Shown here: positions 8,631 to 17,079 of the stretch, one piece after another
How the letters are laid out: every line of letters begins with the position of its first letter
Numbering within the stretch: position 1 is the stretch's first letter
From: Chitinophaga filiformis
GTDB lineage: Bacteria > Bacteroidota > Bacteroidia > Chitinophagales > Chitinophagaceae
Length of the DNA: 64,000 nt
Assembly: GCF_900102545.1 (NCBI RefSeq)
Contig: NZ_FNBN01000007.1
Location: 181,247 to 245,246, forward strand
Reading direction: 5' to 3'
The notes under the pieces: model-generated
The model's input: only the letters and a program-made list of their open reading frames with translations
Told to the model about the DNA's origin: nothing
The model's database searches: none
Made by a program: the position numbers and the translations under genes

Positions 8631-11054
8631 ATGTTAAGCAACCATTTCAAGATAGCATGGCGCAGTATGGCCAAGCAAAAAATGTTTTCTGCCATCAAGA
8701 TAGGAGGATTCTCTCTCGGTATAGCCGCCTGTTTGCTGATAGCCTTATATATCGGGCAGGAGCTTAGCTATGACCACAACTATCCTTATTCAGAACGCAT
8801 TTGCAGGGCAATAATAGATTGGGGGAACCCTGATACCAGAAACACTTATTTTCCGGCGCCCTTTGCCGACGCTGTAAGAAAGGACCTCCCTGAAGTAGAA
8901 CAGGCGGGCCGTATTTTAGATGGGGAACTTTTTGGAGCAGGCAGCAGCCAGATAAGGCCATCGGACAAACAGGACAACACCTATGAAGAAGGCGTCCTGT
9001 TTGCAGATCAGGAGCTACTGGATATATTGAAGATCCCTTTTGTGTATGGTGATCCTACCCATGCATTGAGTGAGCCTAATACAATCGTAATAACAAAACG
9101 TAAAGCAGATAAATACTTTCCCCATCAAAACCCGGTAGGCAAAACGCTCATCGTGAACGACAATACCAGCAAACCTTACCGGATAGGCGGCGTGCTGGAA
9201 GACCTTCCCACTACCTCTCATCTTCAGTTCGATTTCCTGCTTACCCTGAAAGGCGTTGAACTCTGGCCCGGCGAACAAACATACTGGCTGGCCAACAACT
9301 ACCAAACCTATATATTACTTCGTCCCGGCACCGATATGGCAAAATTCCAGTCAAAGGTGGCGGCACTTAAGGATAAATACTTCCTTGCAAACGCGCAGAA
9401 GACCGGAGATAAAGCGATCATTGATATCGTAAAGAAGGTCAGCTTTTCCGTACAGCCATTAAAGGATGTTTATCTGAGATCTGACGGAATAAACGACGGC
9501 TCAATAAGTCATGGCGATATACGCCTGGTATGGCTTTTCGGAGCCATTGCCGGCTTTATCCTCATCATCGCCTGCATTAATTTCATTAACCTGTCCACCG
9601 CCAGATCTGCCAACAGGGCCAAAGAAGTAGGACTCAGAAAAGCAGTAGGTTCTGATCGCAAAAGTCTGATCAGGCAATTCCTCAGTGAATCTTTTTTATT
9701 CAGCTTTCTTTCCCTTGTCCTGGGACTGGTACTGGCATGGATACTCTTACCTTATTTCAATTTATTATCAGGTAAATCACTGGGGATTCCCTGGAGCGCC
9801 TGGTGGTTCGCGCCAATACTGTTCGTATCAGCAACAGTGATCGGCATACTGGCCGGTCTGTACCCATCTTTTTATCTGTCTTCCTTTCAGCCGATCCATG
9901 CACTCAAAGGCAAGGTCACACAGGGACACAAACCTTCCAATATGCGAAGTGCACTGGTTGTTTTCCAGTTCACCACCTCCATTGCACTGATCATCGGCAC
10001 TTTCGTCATCTACCGTCAGATGAGATACATCCTCGATAAAAAGATCGGTTTTGATAAAGAGCACGTCCTGCTCATACAAGGCACCAATACATTAGGCAAC
10101 AGAATACCCGCCTTCAAAAATGCGCTGCTGCAAGTCCCTGGAGTAAAAAGCGTCTCAGCCAGCGACTACCTGCCTGTATCAGGTACCAAACGGAACGACA
10201 ACCTGTTCTCGATTGAAGGCAGGTCACAGCAAGATGGCCGCATCTCCGGTCAGTTATGGGCGGTTGATCATGACTACATCAAAACACTAAGCATGAACAT
10301 TGTGCAGGGAAGAGACTTCTCTATCGACATGCGCACTGACTCACAGGCTGTCATCATCAATCAGACAATGGCAAAGCAGCTGAACCTGAAGGATCCGATC
10401 GGCAAGCGCATTACCAATAACGGCGCTACCTGGACCGTTATCGGCGTTGTAGCAGACTTCCACTTCGAATCGCTCCGCCAGGCTATCAGACCACTCTGCC
10501 TCATAATAGACAACAGTTCCTCTATCATATCAGTCAGAGCAAGTACTGCCAGCATGCACGATCTCATCGGATCGATCACGTCAGTATGGAAAGACTATGC
10601 GCCTCATCAGCCCATCCGATACACTTTCCTCGATCAACGTTTTGCCCGCATGTACACCGACGTACAGCAAACCGGCCAGATCTTCACCAGCTTCGCCGTA
10701 CTCGCCATTATCGTTGCCTGCCTCGGTCTATTAGGACTCTCCGCCTTCATGGCAGAACAGCGCACCAAAGAAATCGGCGTTAGAAAAGTATTGGGTGCCA
10801 GTATCAGCAACCTGGTGATGCTCCTCTCAAAAGACTTCCTCAAACTGGTCGTACTCGCCATCATCATCGCCACTCCCCTTGCCTGGTACGCCATGGATCG
10901 CTGGCTTACAAACTTCGCCTTCCACGTCCACATCGAGTGGTGGGTCTTCATCCTGGCCGGCTTCATCGCAGTAGTCATCGCATTACTGACAGTATCCTAC
11001 CAGTCAATAAGAGCTGCATTGGTGAATCCCGTGCAGTCGTTGAAATCGGAATAG
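8631..11054 (+). CDS. ABC transporter permease, MacB/FtsX family
   Basis: An inner membrane permease of the MacB type with a large periplasmic core. From the start MLSNHFKIAWRSM there is one membrane helix, a periplasmic domain to about residue 285, three helices with FINLSTARSANRAKEVGLRKAVG (the conserved cytoplasmic loop that contacts the ATPase), a second periplasmic core, and the final FtsX block with QRTKEIGVRKVLGAS. The 807-residue length and internal duplication are normal for the Bacteroidota subfamily. A GTG start 13 codons upstream gives an atypical N-terminus and was rejected. No ATPase gene is adjacent; it must be supplied elsewhere. The substrate is unknown. Confidence 0.9.
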   Translation: MLSNHFKIAWRSMAKQKMFSAIKIGGFSLGIAACLLIALYIGQELSYDHNYPYSERICRAIIDWGNPDTRNTYFPAPFADAVRKDLPEVEQAGRILDGELFGAGSSQIRPSDKQDNTYEEGVLFADQELLDILKIPFVYGDPTHALSEPNTIVITKRKADKYFPHQNPVGKTLIVNDNTSKPYRIGGVLEDLPTTSHLQFDFLLTLKGVELWPGEQTYWLANNYQTYILLRPGTDMAKFQSKVAALKDKYFLANAQKTGDKAIIDIVKKVSFSVQPLKDVYLRSDGINDGSISHGDIRLVWLFGAIAGFILIIACINFINLSTARSANRAKEVGLRKAVGSDRKSLIRQFLSESFLFSFLSLVLGLVLAWILLPYFNLLSGKSLGIPWSAWWFAPILFVSATVIGILAGLYPSFYLSSFQPIHALKGKVTQGHKPSNMRSALVVFQFTTSIALIIGTFVIYRQMRYILDKKIGFDKEHVLLIQGTNTLGNRIPAFKNALLQVPGVKSVSASDYLPVSGTKRNDNLFSIEGRSQQDGRISGQLWAVDHDYIKTLSMNIVQGRDFSIDMRTDSQAVIINQTMAKQLNLKDPIGKRITNNGATWTVIGVVADFHFESLRQAIRPLCLIIDNSSSIISVRASTASMHDLIGSITSVWKDYAPHQPIRYTFLDQRFARMYTDVQQTGQIFTSFAVLAIIVACLGLLGLSAFMAEQRTKEIGVRKVLGASISNLVMLLSKDFLKLVVLAIIIATPLAWYAMDRWLTNFAFHVHIEWWVFILAGFIAVVIALLTVSYQSIRAALVNPVQSLKSE

Positions 11055-11084
11055 GCAATAAATGACCAGCGATAGTGATAGGGA

Positions 11085-11360
11085 TGGCGGCTATAACTGC
11101 GGACGGTTTGAGGTGGGAATCGCTGGCCTGAGTTCTTTGAAGTATGCCTATGCGACTTACCAGGGGTTTGATAGCATTCCCATCGCCCAACCGTCAAATA
11201 AATGCCCCATAGCAAGGAGCTTCAAAGAACTCAGCCAGTGATCCCACACTCAAACCGGATCGCGTAAGTCCAATCCGCCCCATCCTCCCAAAACACCAGA
11301 AGACAAAGAACTTCAGAAACTCAGTAGCCCACCTCAAACCGAACCGCATAAGCCTAAACA
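11085..11360. repeat. Degenerate dispersed repeats between two permease genes
   Basis: Three related copies of a roughly 45-base element lie here. The copy near 11099-11142 is inverted relative to the copies at 11219-11277 and 11310-11356. The shared core reads approximately AACTCAG, a short gap, then CCCACnCTCAAACCG and a GCnTAAG tail. No gene is present between 11055 and 11409. Confidence 0.6.
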
Positions 11361-11366
11361 CAAAAA

Positions 11367-11390
11367 AGCCGCATCCGAAAAGACGCGGCT
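11367..11390 (-). terminator. Rho-independent terminator of the minus-strand permease
   Basis: AGCCGC pairs with GCGGCT around a short loop; read on the minus strand it is followed by a run of T. It lies 20 bases past the stop of the permease gene at 11410. Confidence 0.75.
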
Positions 11391-11409
11391 CTCAAAAAAC
11401 AAAAGAATA

Positions 11410-13797
11410 TCACTCAGCCTTAAGACTCTTCACTGGATTCATCAACGCCGCCCTCACACTCTGAAAACTCACCGTCACCAGCGTCACCACCAACACTCCC
11501 ACTCCTGCCACTACAAACACCCACCACGCCATCTCTGCCCTATACTGATACCTCTCTAACCATCTCCCCATAAAATAATACCCCACCGGCCCTGCAATCA
11601 AAAACGCCACTCCCACTAATCCCACAAAATCCTTCGACAACATCGTCCAGAGATTAAACACCGACGCACCCAACACCTTTCTCACCCCAATCTCTTTCGT
11701 TCGCCGCTCCACCATAAACGATGCCATACCGAACAACCCCAGACAACTAATGAAGATCGCCAACATAGAAAAGAAACCCGTCAGTTTCCCTACCCTCACT
11801 TCCGTTTCGAATTTCCTCGCATATTCAACATCTACAAACTGGTAGTCGAACGGCTGCTCCGGACTATACCGTTTAAATACTGATTCTATCTTCGCCAGCG
11901 CAGCATGTGCGTCCAGCTTCGGATGAATACGTATCAGCATAATACCCAGGTTATCCTTATTCAGATGAAAGAGCGCCGGCCTTACCGGCTGATATGGCGA
12001 TTCCATGATCATATCTTTCACAACACCAATGATGGTAAAAGACATGTTGCCCCACTGCACGATCTCGCCTACAGGATCTTTTAATCCCATAAACTTCACC
12101 GCCGCCTCATTCACCACAAAGGCAGAAGAATCCGAAGAAAAGTCCCTTGAAAAGTCGCGGCCTGCTTTAAACTGCCAGCCCACAGCTTTACCATATCCTG
12201 AAGTGACAGCAACATTCGGCATGTCTATCGCCAGATTAGGATCTTTCCCTTTCCAGGAAATATCCCCATTCGTCTGCCAGACATTTGTAGCTGGAGTACT
12301 CGTTTCCGACATCTCAATAATCGCCCCACTATTTATCAACTCAGTACGTACCGCCTCAAAATGATCATGAATATCCGGTACATTCAGCTCCATGGTGATC
12401 AGTCCCTCGCGGGAGTACCCTACTGGTCGTGTCCTGGCAAACTGCACCTGCCGGAATACAACGATCGTCCCGATGATCAGTACCAGCGAAACGGTAAACT
12501 GCATCACCACCAGTATCTTTCGAGGTAAAGCCGCATTACGCCCCACACGAAAGGTACCTTTCAACACCTTCACAGGCTGAAAAGAAGAAAGGTAAAAGGC
12601 CGGATAGCTACCCGCCACTAATCCCGTCAGCAAAGTGACAACGATACCAGTCAACCAGAAGAGAGGATTGCTCCAGAGGATGGAGATCTTCTTATCAGCC
12701 ACATTATTAAAAAAAGGAAGGATTAACTGTGTGATACCAATACATACCACAAACGCCAACGCCACAACGAGCAAAGATTCACTAAAGAACTGACCTATCA
12801 GCTGTGAACGAAATGAACCGATAGCTTTACGAATCCCCACTTCCCGCGCACGTTTCTCTGAACGTGCCGTACTCAGGTTCATGAAATTGATACAGGCCAG
12901 CAACAGTACAAACACGCCAATAATACCAAACAGCCAGACAAACTGAATACGCCCTCCGGAATTCACCCCGTTTTTAAATTCCTCATGCAGATGCCATTTA
13001 CTCATCGGGTGCAGAAAAACAACCGGCTTAAAGCGCTTCTCCTGTTCACCAACATGCTCCGCTCTTAATTTAGCGATCTTCGCCGAAGCACTCGCCATAT
13101 CTACGTTATCCGCCAGCTTCACATAAACCAGGAATGAATTAGATCCCCATATATCGCTACTGGTTTTCACCCAGGGTACATCATTTTTAACATAGACACT
13201 CCAGGGAGCAATAAAACCGATATTACTAAAGCTGGAATTATAGGGCAGGTCTTCGTATACACCTTTTACGATCAGGTTCTCTTTATTATCGAGCCGCATG
13301 GTTTTACCCATCGGATCTTCCTCTCCAAAATAAGCAGCAGCCGTGGAAGCAGACAACAAAATAGAAGACGGATCTTTCAGTGCATCCTGTGAACCGCGCA
13401 ACATCTGAACATCCATCAATGCCGGTCCCGCAGGCTCCATGAATTTCCCGATCTTCCGCAGCTTCTTATCACCGACAGAAAGTACCTTATAAAAATCCCA
13501 GGAAGACATCACTACCTGCTTAAAGTCACTCCCATACTTTTCACGCAGCTCATCTCCCACCGGATAGGGCATCGTCTGCCAGGTATCCAGCTGTCCACCG
13601 AAATCCTGCGTCTGCATCAGCTGTGCAATGCGATCGTAGTTTTTGTTATACTTATCAAAGGAAAGCTCGTCCCATATCCACAGCCCAATCAGCATGGCCA
13701 CCGCCATGCCTGCAGCTAATCCACCGATATTAATAAGGGAATACCCTTTGCTCTTCAAAAGATTGCGCCAGGCAATGCTGAAATAGTTCCTGATCAT
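11410..13797 (-). CDS. ABC transporter permease, MacB/FtsX family
   Basis: A 795-residue paralogue of the neighbouring permease, on the opposite strand. Architecture: membrane helix within residues 15-45 (SLINIGGLAAGMAVAMLIGL), periplasmic MacB core, three helices bracketing FMNLSTARSEKRAREVGIRKAIG, a second core, and the last FtsX block with ERRTKEIGVRKVLGAS. The N-terminus MIRNYFSIAWRNLLKSKGYS is canonical and fixes the ATG. As with its neighbour there is no ATPase nearby. Bacteroidota genomes carry many such permeases; roles in efflux or envelope stress are inferred only from MacB. Confidence 0.9.
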   Translation of the reverse strand: MIRNYFSIAWRNLLKSKGYSLINIGGLAAGMAVAMLIGLWIWDELSFDKYNKNYDRIAQLMQTQDFGGQLDTWQTMPYPVGDELREKYGSDFKQVVMSSWDFYKVLSVGDKKLRKIGKFMEPAGPALMDVQMLRGSQDALKDPSSILLSASTAAAYFGEEDPMGKTMRLDNKENLIVKGVYEDLPYNSSFSNIGFIAPWSVYVKNDVPWVKTSSDIWGSNSFLVYVKLADNVDMASASAKIAKLRAEHVGEQEKRFKPVVFLHPMSKWHLHEEFKNGVNSGGRIQFVWLFGIIGVFVLLLACINFMNLSTARSEKRAREVGIRKAIGSFRSQLIGQFFSESLLVVALAFVVCIGITQLILPFFNNVADKKISILWSNPLFWLTGIVVTLLTGLVAGSYPAFYLSSFQPVKVLKGTFRVGRNAALPRKILVVMQFTVSLVLIIGTIVVFRQVQFARTRPVGYSREGLITMELNVPDIHDHFEAVRTELINSGAIIEMSETSTPATNVWQTNGDISWKGKDPNLAIDMPNVAVTSGYGKAVGWQFKAGRDFSRDFSSDSSAFVVNEAAVKFMGLKDPVGEIVQWGNMSFTIIGVVKDMIMESPYQPVRPALFHLNKDNLGIMLIRIHPKLDAHAALAKIESVFKRYSPEQPFDYQFVDVEYARKFETEVRVGKLTGFFSMLAIFISCLGLFGMASFMVERRTKEIGVRKVLGASVFNLWTMLSKDFVGLVGVAFLIAGPVGYYFMGRWLERYQYRAEMAWWVFVVAGVGVLVVTLVTVSFQSVRAALMNPVKSLKAE

Positions 13798-13873
13798 AAT
13801 GGTATGGGTTGTAGGATCATCGGCATGTTGTCCGCTTTCGTAACTACAATGTCCATTAGCGGATTATCCCCAA

Positions 13874-13924
13874 AGTTCACCCCCGGGTTGTCCCAACCGA
13901 ATCGCGTAAAGTCCAATCCACCCC
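13874..13924. repeat. Single copy of the 11-kb dispersed repeat
   Basis: The stretch with CCCAACCGAATCGCGTAAAG and TCCAATCC matches the element at 11246-11283 (TCCCACACTCAAACCGGATC, then GCGTAAG and TCCAATCC). It lies just upstream of the permease that is flanked downstream by the other copies. Confidence 0.5.
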
Positions 13925-13979
13925 CAATCCCAATAAACAACAAAAATCCCCCAAACATAGGAATTACAAATTTCATTCA

Positions 13980-13987
13980 TATATTTG
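13980..13987 (+). promoter_or_regulatory. Possible -7 element for the GT8 gene
   Basis: TATATTTG is a perfect TAnnTTTG match about 95 bases before the ATG at 14082. No clear -33 TTG is at the expected distance, so the call is tentative. Confidence 0.35.
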
Positions 13988-14081
13988 TAATGTTATATTT
14001 ATATACTTCCGCAGTATATAAAACATTCAATTATAATACTATACCATATATCATCTTTATTCATTTACAACCTAGTTCAAC

Positions 14082-14996
14082 ATGCATATTGCATTTGTAA
14101 TCGACCTTCTTGCATTTGAAGGCCTCGGCACCACACTCACTTCGCTCGTAAGAAACTGTGGGGACACAGAAAAATTGACACTTCACTTTATCTGTTCCGA
14201 TGTAACCCCTAAGCATAAAAATAACATCCTACGCCTCCTGCAGGAAGAAGCATACGCCGGTAAAACGGAATTTCATGACTTCGATGCCCCGAAGAGATTC
14301 GGCCATCTCAACTCCCTGCACGGCAACTGGACTACATACGGTAAGTTCCTCATTCCTGAAGTCATCGATGCAGAATACGCACTCTATCTCGATGCCGATC
14401 TGCTCATTCTGCTTGACATCCTCTCACTGCAGGATATCAAATTTAATGACCACTTCCTGGCAGCCGCGCCAAGAGGCCCATTCAAAAATGCATTAGATGG
14501 AAAATTCCTGATGGAGAAATTAGGGGTTGACGGAGAACAGCGCTGCTTCAATGCAGGCGTACTGCTGTTCAATCTGAAGGTATGGAAAGAACGGAATATT
14601 GACCAGCGTATACTCGACCTTTTCGAACAATTTCCGCAGGAATTCCCATCGCACGACCAGACCATCCTTAACGGTCTCTCTGGCGGTAAATTCCATTACT
14701 TCGAAGGTCGCTTCAACAATATCTGGACGCCTGAACAACAGCCACCAGCACAGCTGGACAATGTGATCTTCCATTTCGCAGGAGCACCAAAACCATGGGA
14801 CTTCCTCGGAAAGACGATCCACTCCGGTTATAGTATCTGGGCAGACTACGACACCAGCTTCTGGGATGCTCAATACAAAAAGCTTACGCTGGCGAAATTA
14901 CACCGCAGCTGGAAGATCAGAAGATCCCTGGCAAAACATTTCCTGAAAAGATTCCGTGGCGCGAAAGCACCTGCTGTTGCGACTGCTGCTAAATAG
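14082..14996 (+). CDS. Glycosyltransferase family 8 protein
   Basis: A 304-residue retaining glycosyltransferase of family GT8, expected to add glucose or galactose from a UDP-sugar to lipooligosaccharide or another surface glycan in the cytoplasm. It begins MHIAFVIDLL, a GT-A fold start, and has the metal-binding DxD motif as Asp104-Ala-Asp106 in LYLDADLLIL, then RCFNAGVLLFNLKVW and HDQTILNGL, both typical of GT8, and HFAGAPKPW near the C-terminus. The last 35 residues are basic and helical, which may hold it to the membrane. It is a single gene with its own terminator 14 bases downstream; no other glycan genes adjoin it. Confidence 0.88.
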   Translation: MHIAFVIDLLAFEGLGTTLTSLVRNCGDTEKLTLHFICSDVTPKHKNNILRLLQEEAYAGKTEFHDFDAPKRFGHLNSLHGNWTTYGKFLIPEVIDAEYALYLDADLLILLDILSLQDIKFNDHFLAAAPRGPFKNALDGKFLMEKLGVDGEQRCFNAGVLLFNLKVWKERNIDQRILDLFEQFPQEFPSHDQTILNGLSGGKFHYFEGRFNNIWTPEQQPPAQLDNVIFHFAGAPKPWDFLGKTIHSGYSIWADYDTSFWDAQYKKLTLAKLHRSWKIRRSLAKHFLKRFRGAKAPAVATAAK

Positions 14997-15010
14997 TTAC
15001 AAAAAGTAAA

Positions 15011-15038
15011 AGGGTGTATCAACAGTACGGTACACCCT
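15011..15038 (+). terminator. Rho-independent terminator of the GT8 gene
   Basis: AGGGTGTA pairs with TACACCCT around a 12-base loop, followed by CTTTTT. Confidence 0.85.
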
Positions 15039-15045
15039 CTTTTTC

Positions 15046-15099
15046 ATTCGGGTACCCGACGGCGTCTGGTAGTCATTTAATTTAAGCGATTCCCAACGT
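15046..15099. repeat. Terminator-linked repeat, copy 1
   Basis: Directly after the terminator, the sequence from ATTCGGGTACCCGACGG through GGTAGTCATTTAA to GCGATTC is shared with 36793-36845, which also directly follows a terminator hairpin. Confidence 0.55.
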
Positions 15100-15129
15100 C
15101 CAACTTACTTTTGAATTGTCCCCTTTCTA

Positions 15130-16785
15130 TTAAAAGTGGTATGTTGTATTTTTTCTCTCCTCTTTTGTACTGGCAGGTATAAAGTTATCAGTTGTTATTT
15201 CTTCGTTCAAGCCCTTTATTTCCTCGTCAAGCGCATTTTCTCCATCTAAACCCTCATCATAGTCGTAGTCGTAGTCACTTTCTATATCCACACCAACAGC
15301 ATCTTCGGTTTCATCAAGTTCGCCTTCACCATCATATTTCTCCTTACCTTTCCCCTCTGTCTCCTCTTCTACTTCCGCATCATCTTCTTCTTCCCACATA
15401 TCCACAATCCCCTCTTCATAGATCTGTGCAACTTCATCATTAAGCGGGGAAAAATTCTTCTTCTCCATCAGCGCCGTAATATCCGTTATTGAGAAATTCT
15501 GGAAATTCACCGCTTTGGCCACTTCGGGATAAGACACATACATCTGAACAATATGGTTATGGATCATATTGGTAACCAGCTCTCCCGCAATTCTTTCAAA
15601 TACCTTTTTGTCTGCTATCTTTCCGCTATCCATGTCAACAACCTTCGAGGCCAATAGATCAATATCAAGCCAGTTCAATGCCGTTCTCAGATTCAATGCA
15701 TAAGCCTCTTCCTTGTCCGCCTCCTCTGAAGTATCATAAATCATTTTAATCGCAGCCAGATCAAAATGATCCATCAACTCAAGTTTCAATTCGGCTTTTG
15801 TTTCTTCGTCAATGGTTCCTCCTCCTCTCAATAAACGCTCTGTTTCATATAGTGATGCCTTTGCTTCTTTCTCTTTCCCTCCTTTTTCACCTTTGCTGTA
15901 AAGGCTCACCAGGGGAACTACATCGCGGAATTCGCCAAGATTGTAAGTGATGTTGTTGACCATGGCCAACATTTGAAAAGCAAGCATCTGTTTCCCTGCA
16001 TCATCGGCGCCTTTATACTGCTGCACCAGGTTGCCGGCTTGCAGGGAATATAGATACAACTTTTTGTGCAGCTCAAAATATGTATGAAAGGCTAATGGTA
16101 TGCCTTCATTTCTGGAATTATATGCGATGTTACCCGTATTGTTCATATGAAACTCCATCAGGTAATTGCCGGGCATATTAAGATATGCCTTTGTTACTTC
16201 GGTCAGGTAGTGTAATCCATCCTCAAGCGTCCTTCCTTCCAGCCCCAGCTCATAAACTGCGGCCTGAGAGGCATCTGCCGTTGTATGTTTGCCATGCATC
16301 TTGCCAATGAGCGATAAGGGCTGGTTGCCACGGATATACTTCACATTGAAAAACTTATTAGTGCCAGGATCAAATTCATATTTCACCATTCGCTGAACAG
16401 GCTTCTCCGATGTATTTCCTTTAGCGCCATCCCCCTTTTTCAACTGAACTGCAGCTTGTACACGTCCCTGTTGCCGCTGTACTACATGCCATGCCTCCGG
16501 CGCCGCATCCGCGGCCTCTCCCTTATTGCTTTCCTTTAACTGAAAAGGCGTTATACCAGCCTTTTCATCACCTGCAGACTTATTTCCATCAGGCAGTGGA
16601 AATGAATTCACTTTCCCGGCATGCTCATTATACATTTGTGCAATCCTTTCTTCCGATTGCTCTTCAGTCGGCGCCTTTTGAAGCGGTGGCACGGCAGTCT
16701 TCGATATCCCTGATATACTTTGATTAGATGTGGCAAAGGTTGAGGGAGAAGTGATAGTTTTGGTATTTCTGCTCTCGTAGGGCAT
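15130..16785 (-). CDS. Hypothetical protein resembling injection-system (eCIS) cargo/polymorphic toxin
   Basis: A 551-residue protein with no signal peptide. Residues 1-140 are low complexity and polar with repeated Gln-Leu/Gln-Arg blocks (PPLQKAP, PFQLKE, HVVQRQQGRVQAAVQLKK, KPVQRM). That pattern is familiar from N-termini of proteins linked to extracellular contractile injection systems and related toxins. A predicted globular part follows (residues 145-430), with GKMHGKHTTADASQAAVYEL at its start and mainly helices after it. The C-terminal 110 residues are extremely acidic (Asp/Glu with repeated Asp-Tyr). No catalytic motif is recognised. It stands alone; no sheath, tube or ATPase genes are in the window. 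Cargo status is inference from composition only. Confidence 0.55.
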   Translation of the reverse strand: MPYESRNTKTITSPSTFATSNQSISGISKTAVPPLQKAPTEEQSEERIAQMYNEHAGKVNSFPLPDGNKSAGDEKAGITPFQLKESNKGEAADAAPEAWHVVQRQQGRVQAAVQLKKGDGAKGNTSEKPVQRMVKYEFDPGTNKFFNVKYIRGNQPLSLIGKMHGKHTTADASQAAVYELGLEGRTLEDGLHYLTEVTKAYLNMPGNYLMEFHMNNTGNIAYNSRNEGIPLAFHTYFELHKKLYLYSLQAGNLVQQYKGADDAGKQMLAFQMLAMVNNITYNLGEFRDVVPLVSLYSKGEKGGKEKEAKASLYETERLLRGGGTIDEETKAELKLELMDHFDLAAIKMIYDTSEEADKEEAYALNLRTALNWLDIDLLASKVVDMDSGKIADKKVFERIAGELVTNMIHNHIVQMYVSYPEVAKAVNFQNFSITDITALMEKKNFSPLNDEVAQIYEEGIVDMWEEEDDAEVEEETEGKGKEKYDGEGELDETEDAVGVDIESDYDYDYDEGLDGENALDEEIKGLNEEITTDNFIPASTKEERKNTTYHF

Positions 16786-17079
16786 AGCGGATGGCAGTAT
16801 TTATTCCCTCTAATATACAACAGATAGGCTAAATATCCCTTTCCTCCGGAACAGATATCCCTGATCTGAGTATATCGCACGCTTTCAATTTTTACATTAT
16901 CTTCGCACCACAAAATGGCCATATTCATACTGCCACGCAAGACGAAGTGTCGACTGTGATTTGATTGGCTGTTGATCCATTACAAAAATATCCTTTAGGA
17001 AACCATTTTTACCGTACAGCATCCAGCTGTTGTACCTATCGAAAAACCTTGCAATCCAATTCCCTTAAATGAAAACCAT

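Noticed and set aside
16786..16940. Upstream extension of the cargo-like protein (frame to 16940)
   Set aside because: It is in a different frame from the real gene and has no family match; the ATG at 16785 gives the normal Gln-rich start.
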